NCBI GenBank assembly: GCA_965205165.1
Contig: OZ242037.1
Location: 2,542,001-2,606,000 of the forward strand
DNA length: 64,000 bases
Origin: CBDESM01 sp965205165
Lineage (GTDB): Bacteria > Chloroflexota > Dehalococcoidia > Bin125
Direction: 5' to 3'
Shown in pieces: positions 32,933 to 43,149 of this stretch. The translations under genes were made by a program, and so were the position numbers. Within the stretch, counting starts at the first letter, position 1. Each line of letters starts with the position of its first letter. The notes beneath the pieces were generated by a model. That model saw only the letters and a program-made list of their open reading frames with translations, was not told the origin of the DNA and did not search any database.

Positions 32933-32945
32933 GCGGCTGGCGCGC

Positions 32946-33401
32946 TCAGCCGCGGCTGGGCAGGGTGACGATGCCGACGCCCGGGGTGGAGACGCTGCCG
33001 TCGGCGCGGACGCCGCGGATGTCCAGCTCCACGTAGTTCCGCTCGCCCTCGGTGTACTTGCGCGTCACCGTGCCTTCGAGCGTGAACTTCTGGTCGACCG
33101 TGTCGTTCTTGCCCTGCACGGCGGGGTCCATGCCGCGATAGGAGCACTGGACGCGCTTGACCTGGCCGTCGGGGCCGGCGAAGCGCCAGAGCAGCTCGCC
33201 GAGGAAGGCGTGCTTCAGCGCCCCGTGCACGATGATGTCGTCGAGCCCGGTGTCCTGCGCGTACCGCGTGTCGTAGTGGATCTGGTAGAAGTCGCCCGAG
33301 CCCGCGGCCCAGTAGACGAGCTGCTGGCTGGTCGGATTCTTCTCCAGCGAGGGGATGCTGTCCCCCTCCTCGACGTCCTCGAAGTAGATCTGTTCGGCCA
33401 T
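32946..33401 (-). CDS. MaoC-like dehydratase/hydratase
   Basis: A 151-residue hot-dog fold protein. The hydratase-type segment YWAAGSGDFYQIHYDTRYAQ with DTGLDDIIVHGALKHAFLGE (about 30-66) has the Asp and His of the MaoC/R-hydratase active site (family D-x-N-P-x-H; here GDFYQIHYD). It probably acts on an (R)-3-hydroxyacyl thioester or a related enoyl substrate. It forms an operon with the FAS1-like dehydratase gene 17 bases upstream, like HadA/HadB-type two-subunit dehydratases. Confidence 0.8.
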   Translation of the reverse strand: MAEQIYFEDVEEGDSIPSLEKNPTSQQLVYWAAGSGDFYQIHYDTRYAQDTGLDDIIVHGALKHAFLGELLWRFAGPDGQVKRVQCSYRGMDPAVQGKNDTVDQKFTLEGTVTRKYTEGERNYVELDIRGVRADGSVSTPGVGIVTLPSRG

Positions 33402-33418
33402 GCTGCTGTCCTTCCTGC

Positions 33419-33937
33419 CTACTCGCCCGAGCGGGGGTAGGAGATGCCGGTGCCGCGGGAGATTGCGACGACTTTGCCGTCCTGGTTGGTGTAGGTGGTG
33501 GCGGAGACCGCGATCAGCATGGGCACGCCCAGCGCCCCGCTCCAGCGCTCGCCCAGGCTCTCCAGCTTGGTGCGCGAGCGGAGCACGTCGCCGGCGCAGA
33601 TCTGCTCCCCGGTGTACTCGATGTCGGTGCCGCCGTTGAGGATCAGCGGGTAGGGGGAGCGGAAGCCCTGCCCGCGGCGCCCGCCGAAGGTGGGGTCGGA
33701 TTCGGCGGGGTTGAAGATCGGCGTGCCGAGGTATCCCGGAGGCGCCGGCAGGCTGCGGTAGCCGCGCTCGCGGGCGACCGCCTCGTCGTAGAAGGCCGCA
33801 TCCTCGTAGCCGACGGCGCGGGCGAACATGCGGACGCTGGTGGTGGTCAGCTCGCCCACGGTCTCGGGGCCTTCCACCCCGATCAGGGCGCGCATTTCGT
33901 CGGTGATGACCGACTCGAACTCAGCCTTGTCTGCCAT
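33419..33937 (-). CDS. FAS1-like (MaoC N-terminal type) dehydratase subunit
   Basis: A 172-residue hot-dog protein of the N-terminal MaoC-dehydratase type. Recognisable segments are GELTTTSVRMFARAVGYED, APPGYLGTPIFNPAE, LILNGGTDIEYTGEQICAGD and VLRSRTKLESLGERWSGALG with ATTYTNQDGKVVAISRGTGI. In this family the His/Asp active site is supplied by the partner. ATG 33937 is taken because AAGGGA precedes it by seven bases; an ATG at 33952 is in frame. It forms a pair with the MaoC-like gene downstream. Confidence 0.8.
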   Translation of the reverse strand: MADKAEFESVITDEMRALIGVEGPETVGELTTTSVRMFARAVGYEDAAFYDEAVARERGYRSLPAPPGYLGTPIFNPAESDPTFGGRRGQGFRSPYPLILNGGTDIEYTGEQICAGDVLRSRTKLESLGERWSGALGVPMLIAVSATTYTNQDGKVVAISRGTGISYPRSGE

Positions 33938-34059
33938 CGGCGTCCCTTTCATGCAGCGCCCGCTCGAGGTCGGGCGCGGAGCTGGCTTGAGGCGTTGGGG
34001 GGAAGATAGAGGGGCGCGGCGCTCGAATCAATGGCGCGGCCGCGAGCGGCGGCTCAGGC

Positions 34060-34758
34060 TCAGGAGCCGGCGGCGACGAGGGTGAAGGAGCGTTCGCGGA
34101 CGGGGATCATGATTTCCTCTTGGGTCTCCATGTCGACGGCGTGGAAGTTGCCGGTCTTGAGTTCGCGGACGAGGTCCTGCCATGTGCTGATGTCGTCGGT
34201 CTCGAACCACGTGGCGACCTTGCCGATGTCGTGGACGGCGTGGGAATCGGTGCCCGCGGTGCCGGGCATCTCCAGCATGGAGGCGAGGTCGACGCTGAAG
34301 TTGTTCTCGCGTTCGCGCCCGCGGCCGTTGAGGACTTCGAGCGCGATGCAGTGGCCGTAGGCGATGTTGCGGGAGGCCTTGTCGAGCGCTTGGGCCCAAT
34401 CGCCGGGGTCGTCCTTCCAGGCGATCTGGCGGCGGTAGGGGTGGGCGGCGACGAGCGCCCCGCCGCGCTCGCGGACATGCTCGGCGAGGCGTTCGACGCG
34501 GTGCATGCCGAAGACGTACTTCTCCATGCCCCAGGCGAGGATGTGGCCCTCGTCGGTGCTGACCTCGCAGCCGGGGATGACGATGATGCCGATCTCCTCG
34601 GCGATGGCCTGCGCATCCTCTTCCTTCCAGAGCGCGTCGTGCTCGGTCAGGCAGATGCCGTTGAGCCCGGCGTCCTTGGCCCGCTGGGCGAGGTCGCGGG
34701 GGTCGAGGACGGAATCGTGGGACTTGGGCCAAGTGTGGTTGTGGAGGTCGATCAGCAT
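34060..34758 (-). CDS. PHP-domain phosphoesterase-like protein
   Basis: A 232-residue protein of the PHP metal hydrolase family. Motif 1 is MLIDLHNHTWPKSHDSVLDP (His-x-His at about 6-8), motif 2 LTEHDALWKEEDA (about 37), then IVIPGCEVSTDEGHILAWG, ALVAAHPYRRQI (His at about 94) and GTDSHAVHDIGKV (Asp-x-His near 170). This set is complete for metal binding. Members include trehalose/histidinol phosphatases and 3',5'-nucleotide phosphatases; the substrate is not assigned. It diverges from the nuo operon. Confidence 0.85.
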   Translation of the reverse strand: MLIDLHNHTWPKSHDSVLDPRDLAQRAKDAGLNGICLTEHDALWKEEDAQAIAEEIGIIVIPGCEVSTDEGHILAWGMEKYVFGMHRVERLAEHVRERGGALVAAHPYRRQIAWKDDPGDWAQALDKASRNIAYGHCIALEVLNGRGRERENNFSVDLASMLEMPGTAGTDSHAVHDIGKVATWFETDDISTWQDLVRELKTGNFHAVDMETQEEIMIPVRERSFTLVAAGS

Positions 34759-34863
34759 GGGGTCTCCAAAGCACGGCGGGAGCCGCGGCCACTCAGTCTA
34801 GCAGCGCGTCGCCGCGGCTTCCGCCGGGCCGGCCGGGCGGGAGCGCGGACGAGGGCTGCGCGA

Positions 34864-34892
34864 TTGAGCGAGTCGGGGGTCGCGCCTATAAT
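34864..34892 (+). promoter_or_regulatory. Promoter of the nuo operon
   Basis: TTGAGC (34864-34869) and a perfect TATAAT (34887-34892) are separated by 17 bases. This is the best sigma70-type promoter in the window. It would start transcription about 90 bases before nuoA. Confidence 0.75.
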
Positions 34893-34990
34893 CGCCCGCG
34901 CTGGTCCCGGAGAGGCGGCGCGTCCGGTTGCGGGCGCGGGCGAGCGCCGAAGACGCGGGCGCGACGGGACGGCTGGGAAGGGCTCGCGGC

Positions 34991-35365
34991 GTGGTCTTGG
35001 AGCAGTACGGCCATCTCGGGATCCTGCTGCTCTTCGCGATCCTGTTCCCCTCCATCCCGCTGGTGGCCTCTTGGGCCGCCTACCGCTTCGGCCTGCGCCC
35101 GCACCTGCCCAACGCGGTCAAGTCGGACACCTACGAGTGCGGGGTCGAGACGGAGGGGCCCACCTGGGTCCAGTTCAACTTCCGCTACTACCTGGTGGCG
35201 CTGATCTTCGTGCTCTTCGACGTCGAGGTGATCTTCCTCTTCCCGCTGGCCGTGGCGCTGGATTCGGTGCTGCTGGCGGGGCTGGGCGCGATGCTGCTGT
35301 TCATCTTCGTGCTCGCGCTGGGGCTGGTCTACGAGTGGCGCCGCCAAGCGCTGGAGTGGCGCTGA
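34991..35365 (+). CDS. nuoA: NADH-quinone oxidoreductase subunit A
   Basis: A 124-residue membrane subunit of complex I. Helix 1 is HLGILLLFAILFPSIPLVAS. The conserved loop is KSDTYECGVETEGPTWVQFN (about 48-67; family YECGx with the GxAWxxF-like end), then RYYLVALIFVLFDVEVIFLF (about 69-88) and a third helix. Acidic ECG and DVE residues are present. GTG 34991 is chosen to give normal length; the frame opens to 34928. First gene of the operon; it overlaps nuoC by one base, with no nuoB between. Confidence 0.9.
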   Translation: MVLEQYGHLGILLLFAILFPSIPLVASWAAYRFGLRPHLPNAVKSDTYECGVETEGPTWVQFNFRYYLVALIFVLFDVEVIFLFPLAVALDSVLLAGLGAMLLFIFVLALGLVYEWRRQALEWR

Positions 35366-35994
35366 TGACGGCGCGCTTCGACATCGGCGCGGCCGTGGCG
35401 ATCGCCGACGCCGCGGCGCCGGGCGCGGCGCGGGATGCGGACGGCGTGCTGGCCGTGGAGCGCGGCTCGCTGGTCGAGGTCATGCGCGCGCTGCGGGACG
35501 ACGAACGCTCCGATTTGGCCTTCCTCTGCAACCTGACGGCGGTCGACCGCGAGCTCGAGATCGAGGTGATCTACCACCTCCAGTCGCTGGATCGGAACCA
35601 CATCCTGCAAGTGCGTGCGGGAACCGGGGATCGGGAGGATCCGGCAGCGCCCTCGCTGACCGGGGTCTACCACGGGGCGCACTTGCAGGAGCGCGAGGTC
35701 TACGACCTATTCGGAGTGCGCTTCGAGGGGCACCCCGACTTGCGCCGGATGTTCCTCTGGGAGGGCTTCCCGGGCCATCCGCTGCGCAAGGATTTCCTGC
35801 AAATGCCCGGCCAAGTCCGCGCCGGGCTGCCCGGCTTCCCGCACGAGGCCGCGGAGACGGAGGATTCGCAGCAGTCGGTCAACGCCTGGCCCGTGCCGGG
35901 CAGCGTCCCGCAGCGGCCGGTGCATCCGAACGATCCCGCATCGCCGGAAACGGCGGTTGCGGAAGCCGGCGACGGCGAGGAGGCGGCTGAATGA
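35365..35994 (+). CDS. nuoC: NADH-quinone oxidoreductase subunit C
   Basis: A 209-residue peripheral-arm subunit. Diagnostic parts are LAFLCNLTAVDRELEIEVIY (about 48-67) and the signature EREVYDLFGVRFEGHPDLRR (about 110-129) with MFLWEGFPGHPLRKDF after it. It extends the contact between the hydrophilic arm and NuoD/NuoB. A C-terminal tail of about 55 acidic, Pro-rich residues (PVPGSVPQRPVHPNDPASPE) is extra compared with compact homologues. Overlap with nuoA is one base, and with nuoD four bases. Confidence 0.93.
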   Translation: MTARFDIGAAVAIADAAAPGAARDADGVLAVERGSLVEVMRALRDDERSDLAFLCNLTAVDRELEIEVIYHLQSLDRNHILQVRAGTGDREDPAAPSLTGVYHGAHLQEREVYDLFGVRFEGHPDLRRMFLWEGFPGHPLRKDFLQMPGQVRAGLPGFPHEAAETEDSQQSVNAWPVPGSVPQRPVHPNDPASPETAVAEAGDGEEAAE

Positions 35995-37154
35995 CCACCT
36001 CGACCGCCTCCGAGGCGACCGCGAGCGCGATGACCGGCACGATCGACGTCGCCGGCGACGGCTCCGAGCCCGTCGTCGTCAACCTCGGCCCCCAGCACCC
36101 GTCCACGCACGGCGTCTTCCGCCTCAAGGTGACGCTTGACGGCGAGATCGTGCAGGACGCCGAGATGCGGATCGGCTACCTGCACCGCTCGATGGAGAAG
36201 CTCGCCGAAGAGCGCACCTTCACCCAGAACATCCCCTTCACCGACCGGATCGACTACCTCGCCGCAATGTCCAACAACCTCGCCTACTGCCTCGCCGCCG
36301 AGCAACTGCTCGGCGTCGAGGTTCCGCCCCGCGCGCAGGCCATCCGCGTCCTCTTCGCCGAGCTCCAGCGGGTCGCCAGCCACGCGATGGCCAACGGCAC
36401 CTTCATCAACGACTGCGGCGCTTGGCACACGCCGCTTTTCCACATGTTCCGCGACCGCGAGCGCGTGCTCGACATGTTCGAGATGACCTGCGGCGCCCGC
36501 CTCACGACCAACTACATGCGGATCGGCGGGGTCGCGTTCGACTTGCCGGACGGGCTGATGCCGGCGCTGCGCCAGTTCCTCGACGACATGCCGTCGCGGA
36601 TCGCGGACTACGAAGCGCTGCTGATGGAGAACGAGATCCTGCATGCGCGGGCGCGCGGAATCGGGGTGCTGAGCCCGGAGATGGCGATCAACTCCTCGAT
36701 CAGCGGCCCCGTGCTGCGCGCGACCGGAGTGCCCTGGGATCTGCGCAAGGCGGACCCCTATTGCGGCTACGAGGACTACGAATTCGAGATCCCGGTGGGG
36801 GAGCGCGGCGACTGCTTCGACCGCTTCCTGGTGCGGATGGCCGAGGTGAAGCAGAGCCTGCGGATTCTGGAGCAGGTCTGCGAGCGGATGCCCGACGGCC
36901 CCTGGCTGGCCGACGTGCCGCTGCACGCGCGGCCGGACCCGGGCGAGGTCTACGCCCGGGTCGAATCCCCGCGCGGGGAGCTGGGCTTCTACTTGGTCAG
37001 CGACGGCGGCCCCGCGCCCTACCGCTTCCACTGCCGGCCGCCGAGCCTGATCAACCTCTCGGCGCTGAAGGAGATGTCGGTCGGCGGCACGCTCGCGGAC
37101 GCGATCGTGACGCTCGGCTCGATCGACATCGTGGTCGGGGAGATTGACCGATGA
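35991..37154 (+). CDS. nuoD: NADH-quinone oxidoreductase subunit D
   Basis: A 387-residue subunit holding much of the quinone site. It opens with NLGPQHPSTHGVFRL (about 24-38; loop with the quinone-binding His) and has RIGYLHRSMEKLAEERTFTQ, DRIDYLAAMSNNLAYCLAAE, FELQRVASH-like LFAELQRVASHAMANGTFIN and GERGDCFDRFLVRMAEVKQS. It is complete to DIVVGEIDR. Codon choice switches inside the gene near 36520 from C-ending to G-ending. It overlaps nuoC and nuoH by four bases each. Confidence 0.96.
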   Translation: MTTSTASEATASAMTGTIDVAGDGSEPVVVNLGPQHPSTHGVFRLKVTLDGEIVQDAEMRIGYLHRSMEKLAEERTFTQNIPFTDRIDYLAAMSNNLAYCLAAEQLLGVEVPPRAQAIRVLFAELQRVASHAMANGTFINDCGAWHTPLFHMFRDRERVLDMFEMTCGARLTTNYMRIGGVAFDLPDGLMPALRQFLDDMPSRIADYEALLMENEILHARARGIGVLSPEMAINSSISGPVLRATGVPWDLRKADPYCGYEDYEFEIPVGERGDCFDRFLVRMAEVKQSLRILEQVCERMPDGPWLADVPLHARPDPGEVYARVESPRGELGFYLVSDGGPAPYRFHCRPPSLINLSALKEMSVGGTLADAIVTLGSIDIVVGEIDR

Positions 37155-38467
37155 ACCCCGAAGCGCCGGCCGGCCCGTGGTACGACTTCAGGGACCTGAA
37201 CAACCTGAGCCGCCTGATCACCGACTGGATCGGGGACTGGGGCCCCGACTGGCTGTCCTCGATCGTGACGGGGCTGCTCGGATCGCTCGGGATCCTGGCG
37301 GTGATCGGCCCGACCCTGCTGGTGCTGATCTGGGTGGAGCGGAAGGTGATCGCCCGCTTCCAGCAGCGCTACGGCCCCAACCGGGTCGGCCCGCGCGGGC
37401 TGCTGCAGCCGGTCGCCGACGCGATCAAACTGATCCTCAAGGAGCAGCTCTCCCCGCGGGCGGCGGACAAGCTGATCTTCTTCCTGCCCCCGGTGCTGAT
37501 CTTCGTGCCCGGGCTGCTGATCTGGGGCGTGCTGCCGTTCGGGCCGCGGATGTCGGTGGCCGACCTGAATGTGGGCGTGCTGTTCTTGCTGGCGGTCTCC
37601 GGCACGGCGGTGCTGGTGATCTTCATGGCCGGCTGGTCGTCGAACAACAAGTACTCGCTGCTCGGCGCGATGCGCGCCGTGGCGATGTCGATCTCCTACG
37701 AGGTGCCGATGGTGCTGGCGCTGCTGGCGGTGGTGATCTTCGCCGGCACGATGAGCGTGAACGGGATCGTCCAATGGCAGCAGCAGGAGGACCTGATCCT
37801 GATCCTGCTGCTGCCGCTCCCCGCGATCGCCTTCTTCTTCGCCGCCTCGGCCGAGCTGAACCGCACGCCGGCGGACATCTCCGAGGCGGAATCCGAGATC
37901 GTGGCCGGCTACCACACCGAGTATTCGGGCATGCGCTTCGGGCTGTTCTACGCGGTCGAGCTGGGCAACACGCTGGTGGTTTCCGGCTTCATCGCCACCT
38001 TCTTCCTCGGCGGCTGGTGGCTCTGGGGGCTGGATCAGTGGGTGCCCAGCTGGATCATCCTGCTGGCCAAGACGGCCGCGGTCTACTTCCTGCTGATCTG
38101 GACGCGGGGAACGCTGCCCCGCCTGCGGGTCGACCAGCTGATGGGCTTCTGCTGGAAGGCGCTGGTGCCGGCGACGCTGATCTTCGTGGCCGTGGCCGCG
38201 GTGGAGCGGACCCTGATCGTGAACTACGGCTGGGACACGACGATCGCGCTGCCGCTGATGATCGTGCTGAACTTCGCGCTGACGATCGGGCTGATCGCGC
38301 TGTTCGCGCGGGTCTCCCGCGCGCCGGAGCTGCGGCGGCCGGCGCGGACGACGCTGGTCCGCGATCGGATCGGCGGTCTGCGCGCGGCGCGGGAACTCGC
38401 GGCGGAATCGCGCGAGCCGGCGGCGGGCAAGACGGTGGCGGGCGGCGCGCCCGGGGCGGGCGGGTGA
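37151..38467 (+). CDS. nuoH: NADH-quinone oxidoreductase subunit H
   Basis: A 438-residue membrane subunit linking the quinone cavity to the pump modules. Family motifs: LLVLIWVERKVIARFQQRYG with PNRVGPRGLLQPVADAIKLI (about 57-100; ERK and GPNRVGP), SYEVPMVLALLAVVIFAGTM (about 184-203), RTPADISEAESEIVAGYHTE (about 238-257) and LLIWTRGTLPRLRVDQLMGF (about 315-334). A hydrophilic C-terminal tail of about 50 residues is added. No nuoI follows, although nuoI normally lies between nuoH and nuoJ; nuoJ begins five bases after the stop. Confidence 0.96.
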   Translation: MNPEAPAGPWYDFRDLNNLSRLITDWIGDWGPDWLSSIVTGLLGSLGILAVIGPTLLVLIWVERKVIARFQQRYGPNRVGPRGLLQPVADAIKLILKEQLSPRAADKLIFFLPPVLIFVPGLLIWGVLPFGPRMSVADLNVGVLFLLAVSGTAVLVIFMAGWSSNNKYSLLGAMRAVAMSISYEVPMVLALLAVVIFAGTMSVNGIVQWQQQEDLILILLLPLPAIAFFFAASAELNRTPADISEAESEIVAGYHTEYSGMRFGLFYAVELGNTLVVSGFIATFFLGGWWLWGLDQWVPSWIILLAKTAAVYFLLIWTRGTLPRLRVDQLMGFCWKALVPATLIFVAVAAVERTLIVNYGWDTTIALPLMIVLNFALTIGLIALFARVSRAPELRRPARTTLVRDRIGGLRAARELAAESREPAAGKTVAGGAPGAGG

Positions 38468-38471
38468 CGGC

Positions 38472-39089
38472 GTGAGCGATTTCGGCTTCCACCTGGCGTT
38501 CTGGTCGCTGGCCGCGATGACGATCGGCGGCGCGACGATGATCATCTTCAGCCGCAACCTGATCCACGCGGTGATCTGGATGGTGATCGCGATGCTGGGC
38601 ATCGCCGGGCTGTACCTGACCCTCTCGGCCGACTTCATCGCCGTGGTGCAGGTCCTGATCTACGTGGGCGCGATCTCGGTGCTGATGCTGTTCGCGATCA
38701 TGCTGACCCCGCGCGCGGAGCGCGACAACGCCGAGGGCTCGCTGCGGATCCCGGCGATCGCGGCGGCCTTCCTGCTGGCCGTGGCGATGGTCTACGTCGC
38801 GATCGACACCGATTGGGGAGCCGTGCAGGCCGCGCCGGTCGCGGAGCAGGCGCGGATCATCGGCGAGAGCCTGATCAACGAGTACGTGCTGCCCTTCGAG
38901 ATCGGCGCGGTGCTGCTGACCGCGGCCCTGGTCGGCGCGATCGCCCTCGCGCGCGAGGATGACGAAGACAAGCCGATCCACGCGGCCAGCCTCGCCGCGG
39001 AGGCGGAGACGGGCGGGGAAGGCGCGGAGAACCCGGTGGACCCGCCGATCGTGGAGGAGGAGTCGGAAGCCGCGGGAGGCGGATCATGA
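38472..39089 (+). CDS. nuoJ: NADH-quinone oxidoreductase subunit J
   Basis: A 205-residue membrane subunit. Five hydrophobic helices include LIHAVIWMVIAMLGIAGLYL and DFIAVVQVLIYVGAISVLML (about 54-73; the conserved VQVxxYVGAIxVLxLF with pi-bulge helix). LPFEIGAVLLTAALVGAIAL is helix 5. The C-terminus is acidic and disordered. Translation starts at GTG 38472. It overlaps nuoK by four bases. Confidence 0.94.
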   Translation: MSDFGFHLAFWSLAAMTIGGATMIIFSRNLIHAVIWMVIAMLGIAGLYLTLSADFIAVVQVLIYVGAISVLMLFAIMLTPRAERDNAEGSLRIPAIAAAFLLAVAMVYVAIDTDWGAVQAAPVAEQARIIGESLINEYVLPFEIGAVLLTAALVGAIALAREDDEDKPIHAASLAAEAETGGEGAENPVDPPIVEEESEAAGGGS

Positions 39090-39400
39090 CGATCGGGCTG
39101 GAGGAATACCTGGCGCTGGGGGCGATCCTGTTCTGCCTCGGGTTCTTCATCGCGCTGACCAAGAAGAACGCGGTGGCGGTGCTGATGGGGGTCGAGCTGA
39201 TGCTCAACGCGGTGAACCTGACCCTGATCGCGTTCAGCCGCTTCAGCGCCTCCGAGGTGGCGCTGTCGTCGCAGATCTTCGTGGTCTTCATCATCGCCGT
39301 GGCCGCCGCGGAGGTGGCGGTCGGGCTGGCGATGGCGCTGGTGGTGTACCGCAACCGGCACACGATCTCCGTGGACCGGACCAGATTGCTGCGGGGCTGA
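39086..39400 (+). CDS. nuoK: NADH-quinone oxidoreductase subunit K
   Basis: A 104-residue three-helix subunit: EYLALGAILFCLGFFIALTK, AVAVLMGVELMLNAVNLTLI (about 30-49, with the conserved Glu) and QIFVVFIIAVAAAEVAVGLA (about 67-86, with the second conserved Glu) followed by MALVVYRNRHT. Both membrane glutamates of the proton pathway are present. The small unknown gene follows after two bases. Confidence 0.95.
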   Translation: MTIGLEEYLALGAILFCLGFFIALTKKNAVAVLMGVELMLNAVNLTLIAFSRFSASEVALSSQIFVVFIIAVAAAEVAVGLAMALVVYRNRHTISVDRTRLLRG

Positions 39401-39402
39401 CG

Positions 39403-39597
39403 ATGTGGGCCGAGCTGATGCGCGCACCGAACCGCTACATCGCCGACACGTGGCGGGAGCTGCTGTTCGCCGAGGGGGTCTCGGTGCGGATCGTGGTCGA
39501 GGCGGGGCGCGAGGATGAGGGCGACATGGCCCCGGTGCTGATGTACGTGCCCGATTCGAAGACGCACGTGGCGCGCGAAATCCTGCGGAAGGTCTAG
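39403..39597 (+). CDS. Small protein encoded between nuoK and nuoL
   Basis: A 64-residue soluble protein (MWAELMRAPNRYIADTWREL ... ending AREILRKV) fits exactly between nuoK (gap 2) and nuoL (gap 3). It resembles the DUF2007 'putative signal transducing' fold in layout: helix with W-R-E-L-L-F-A-E-G-V, strand SVRIVVEAG, acidic turn, strand VLMYVPDS, closing helix. It is not a standard complex I subunit and has no Cys, so it cannot stand in for the iron-sulfur subunits NuoB or NuoI. Tight packing suggests a role with the complex; a chance insertion is the alternative. Confidence 0.65.
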   Translation: MWAELMRAPNRYIADTWRELLFAEGVSVRIVVEAGREDEGDMAPVLMYVPDSKTHVAREILRKV

Positions 39598-39600
39598 GCG

Positions 39601-41589
39601 ATGTCGGAAACGGCGTACTGGACCATCCTCTTCCTGCCGCTGACGGCCTTCGTGGTCGCCGGCTGGGTCGCGCTGGAGCCGCGGCTGCCGGGCAAGCGCG
39701 CGGTGAACTGGCCGCAGTGGGCGCACCATCCGCGCTTCGACGTCGTCTGCGGCGAACGGATGGCGTCGAGCGCGCTGATCGCGGCGCTCTTCATCGCCTT
39801 CGTGCTGGCCCTGATCGGGCTGATCGACGTGGCGACCGGCAACGGGCTGCCGCTGCCCTTCTCGCCCTACGAGCTGTTCAGCGCGGGCCCGCTGACGGTC
39901 GAGCTGGGCATCCGCATCGACGGGCTCTCGGCGCTGATGCTGGTGGTGGTCACGTTCGTCTCGCTGCTGGTGCAGGTCTACTCGACCGGCTACATGCAGG
40001 GCGACCGCGGCTACGCGCGCTACTTCGTCTTCATGGCGCTGTTCACCACCTCGATGATCGGGCTGGTGCTGGCCGACAACCTGCTGATGCTGTTCGCCTT
40101 CTGGGAGCTGGTCGGCCTCACCTCCTACCTGCTGATCGGCTTCTGGTTCCACCGCCCCTCGGCGGCCGCCGCCGCGAAGAAGGCGTTTCTGGTCACGCGG
40201 CTGGGCGACCTCGGCCTGCTGGCGGCGATGATCTTGATCTGGGATCGTGCGGGGACGCTGAACATCGCGGAGATCAACGAGGGCGCGGAGATGCTGATCA
40301 TCGCCGGCGCGATGATCAGCCAGGCGGCGATCACGCTGTTCGCGCTGGGGCTGATCGCCGGCGCGGTCGGCAAGAGCGCGCAGTTCCCGCTGCACATCTG
40401 GCTGCCCGACGCGATGGAGGGGCCCACGCCCGTTTCGGCGCTGGTGCATTCGGCCACGATGGTGGCGGCCGGCGTCTACCTGCTGGCGCGCTTCTTCCCG
40501 GTGCTGGAGGCCTCGGCCACCGCATCCGACATGATCGCCTGGATCGGGGCCGGCACGGCCGTGGGCGCGGCGATCCTGGCGCTGGTGCAGACCGACATCA
40601 AGCGGGTGCTGGCCTATTCGACGATCAGCCAGCTGGCGTTCATGATGTTCGCGCTGGGCGTGGGCGGCTACGCGCCGGCCGTGTTCCACCTCTTCACCCA
40701 CGCGATGTTCAAGGCGATGCTGTTCCTCGGCTCGGGCTCGGTCAACCACTCGACCAACACCTTCGACATGCGCAAAATGGGCGGGCTGCGGACGCTGATG
40801 CCGATCACGTTCATCACCTTCGCGATCGGAACGCTCGCGCTGGCCGGCATCTTCCCGCTCTCAGGATTCTGGTCCAAGGACGAGATCCTGATCACGGCCT
40901 GGAACAACAACGCCGGCATCGCGGCGATGGGGCTGATCGCGGCGACGCTGACGGCGGTCTACATGGTGCGGGCGATCCACATGACCTTCTTTGGGAAGTA
41001 CCGCGGCGGCGAAGAACCGGAGCCCGGCGGGCACGGGGCCGACCCGGCCCACCCGCACGAGTCGCCGCGCAGCATGACCGCGCCGCTGATCATCTTGGCC
41101 GTGATCACGGTGCCGATCGGCCTGCTGGTCATCGACGGCGCGTTCGAGACGCTGGTCAGCGGCGCGCTGCCGCATCCGCATGAAGGGCACTTCCATTGGG
41201 ATTGGGCGGTGTTCATCATCTCGACCGTGCTGGCCGTGGCCGGCGGCGGGGCGGCCTGGCTGTTCATGCAGCAGCGCGAGCGGATCCGCGGCACGGGGAT
41301 CGGCAAGCTGTGGCCGATTCCGGAGGCACAGAGATTCGCGGTCAATCTGTTCTACCTCGATTGGCTGGGCGAGCAGCTGCTGGCGCGGCGGGTGTTCTAC
41401 CGCGGGATCGCGCGGGCGGCGGCGGAGTTCGACCGGGCGGCGGTGGACGGCGCGGTCAACCGGGTCTGGCGGGACGCGCTGGCGGTCGGATCGCTGTCGC
41501 GGGTGGTGCAGAACGGCTGGGTGCAGAGCGGCGCGCTGGCGATCGCGATCGCCGGCGTGCTGATCTGGGCCGCGGTCGCGTTGTTCTAG
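39601..41589 (+). CDS. nuoL: NADH-quinone oxidoreductase subunit L
   Basis: A 662-residue antiporter-like proton-pumping subunit. Signatures: GIRIDGLSALMLVVVTFVSL, LVQVYSTGYMQGDRGYARYF, LMLFAFWELVGLTSYLLIGF (conserved Glu), FPLHIWLPDAMEGPTPVSAL with LVHSATMVAAGVYLLARFFP (about 263-300), and LALAGIFPLSGFWSKDEILI. A His/Pro-rich loop after KYRGGEEPEPGG (about 467-490) lies before the last helices. The long lateral helix and terminal membrane helix are present. Normal length. Confidence 0.96.
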   Translation: MSETAYWTILFLPLTAFVVAGWVALEPRLPGKRAVNWPQWAHHPRFDVVCGERMASSALIAALFIAFVLALIGLIDVATGNGLPLPFSPYELFSAGPLTVELGIRIDGLSALMLVVVTFVSLLVQVYSTGYMQGDRGYARYFVFMALFTTSMIGLVLADNLLMLFAFWELVGLTSYLLIGFWFHRPSAAAAAKKAFLVTRLGDLGLLAAMILIWDRAGTLNIAEINEGAEMLIIAGAMISQAAITLFALGLIAGAVGKSAQFPLHIWLPDAMEGPTPVSALVHSATMVAAGVYLLARFFPVLEASATASDMIAWIGAGTAVGAAILALVQTDIKRVLAYSTISQLAFMMFALGVGGYAPAVFHLFTHAMFKAMLFLGSGSVNHSTNTFDMRKMGGLRTLMPITFITFAIGTLALAGIFPLSGFWSKDEILITAWNNNAGIAAMGLIAATLTAVYMVRAIHMTFFGKYRGGEEPEPGGHGADPAHPHESPRSMTAPLIILAVITVPIGLLVIDGAFETLVSGALPHPHEGHFHWDWAVFIISTVLAVAGGGAAWLFMQQRERIRGTGIGKLWPIPEAQRFAVNLFYLDWLGEQLLARRVFYRGIARAAAEFDRAAVDGAVNRVWRDALAVGSLSRVVQNGWVQSGALAIAIAGVLIWAAVALF

Positions 41590-41598
41590 GGAGCTGAG

Positions 41599-43145
<1,547 letters not shown>

Positions 43146-43149
<4 letters not shown>

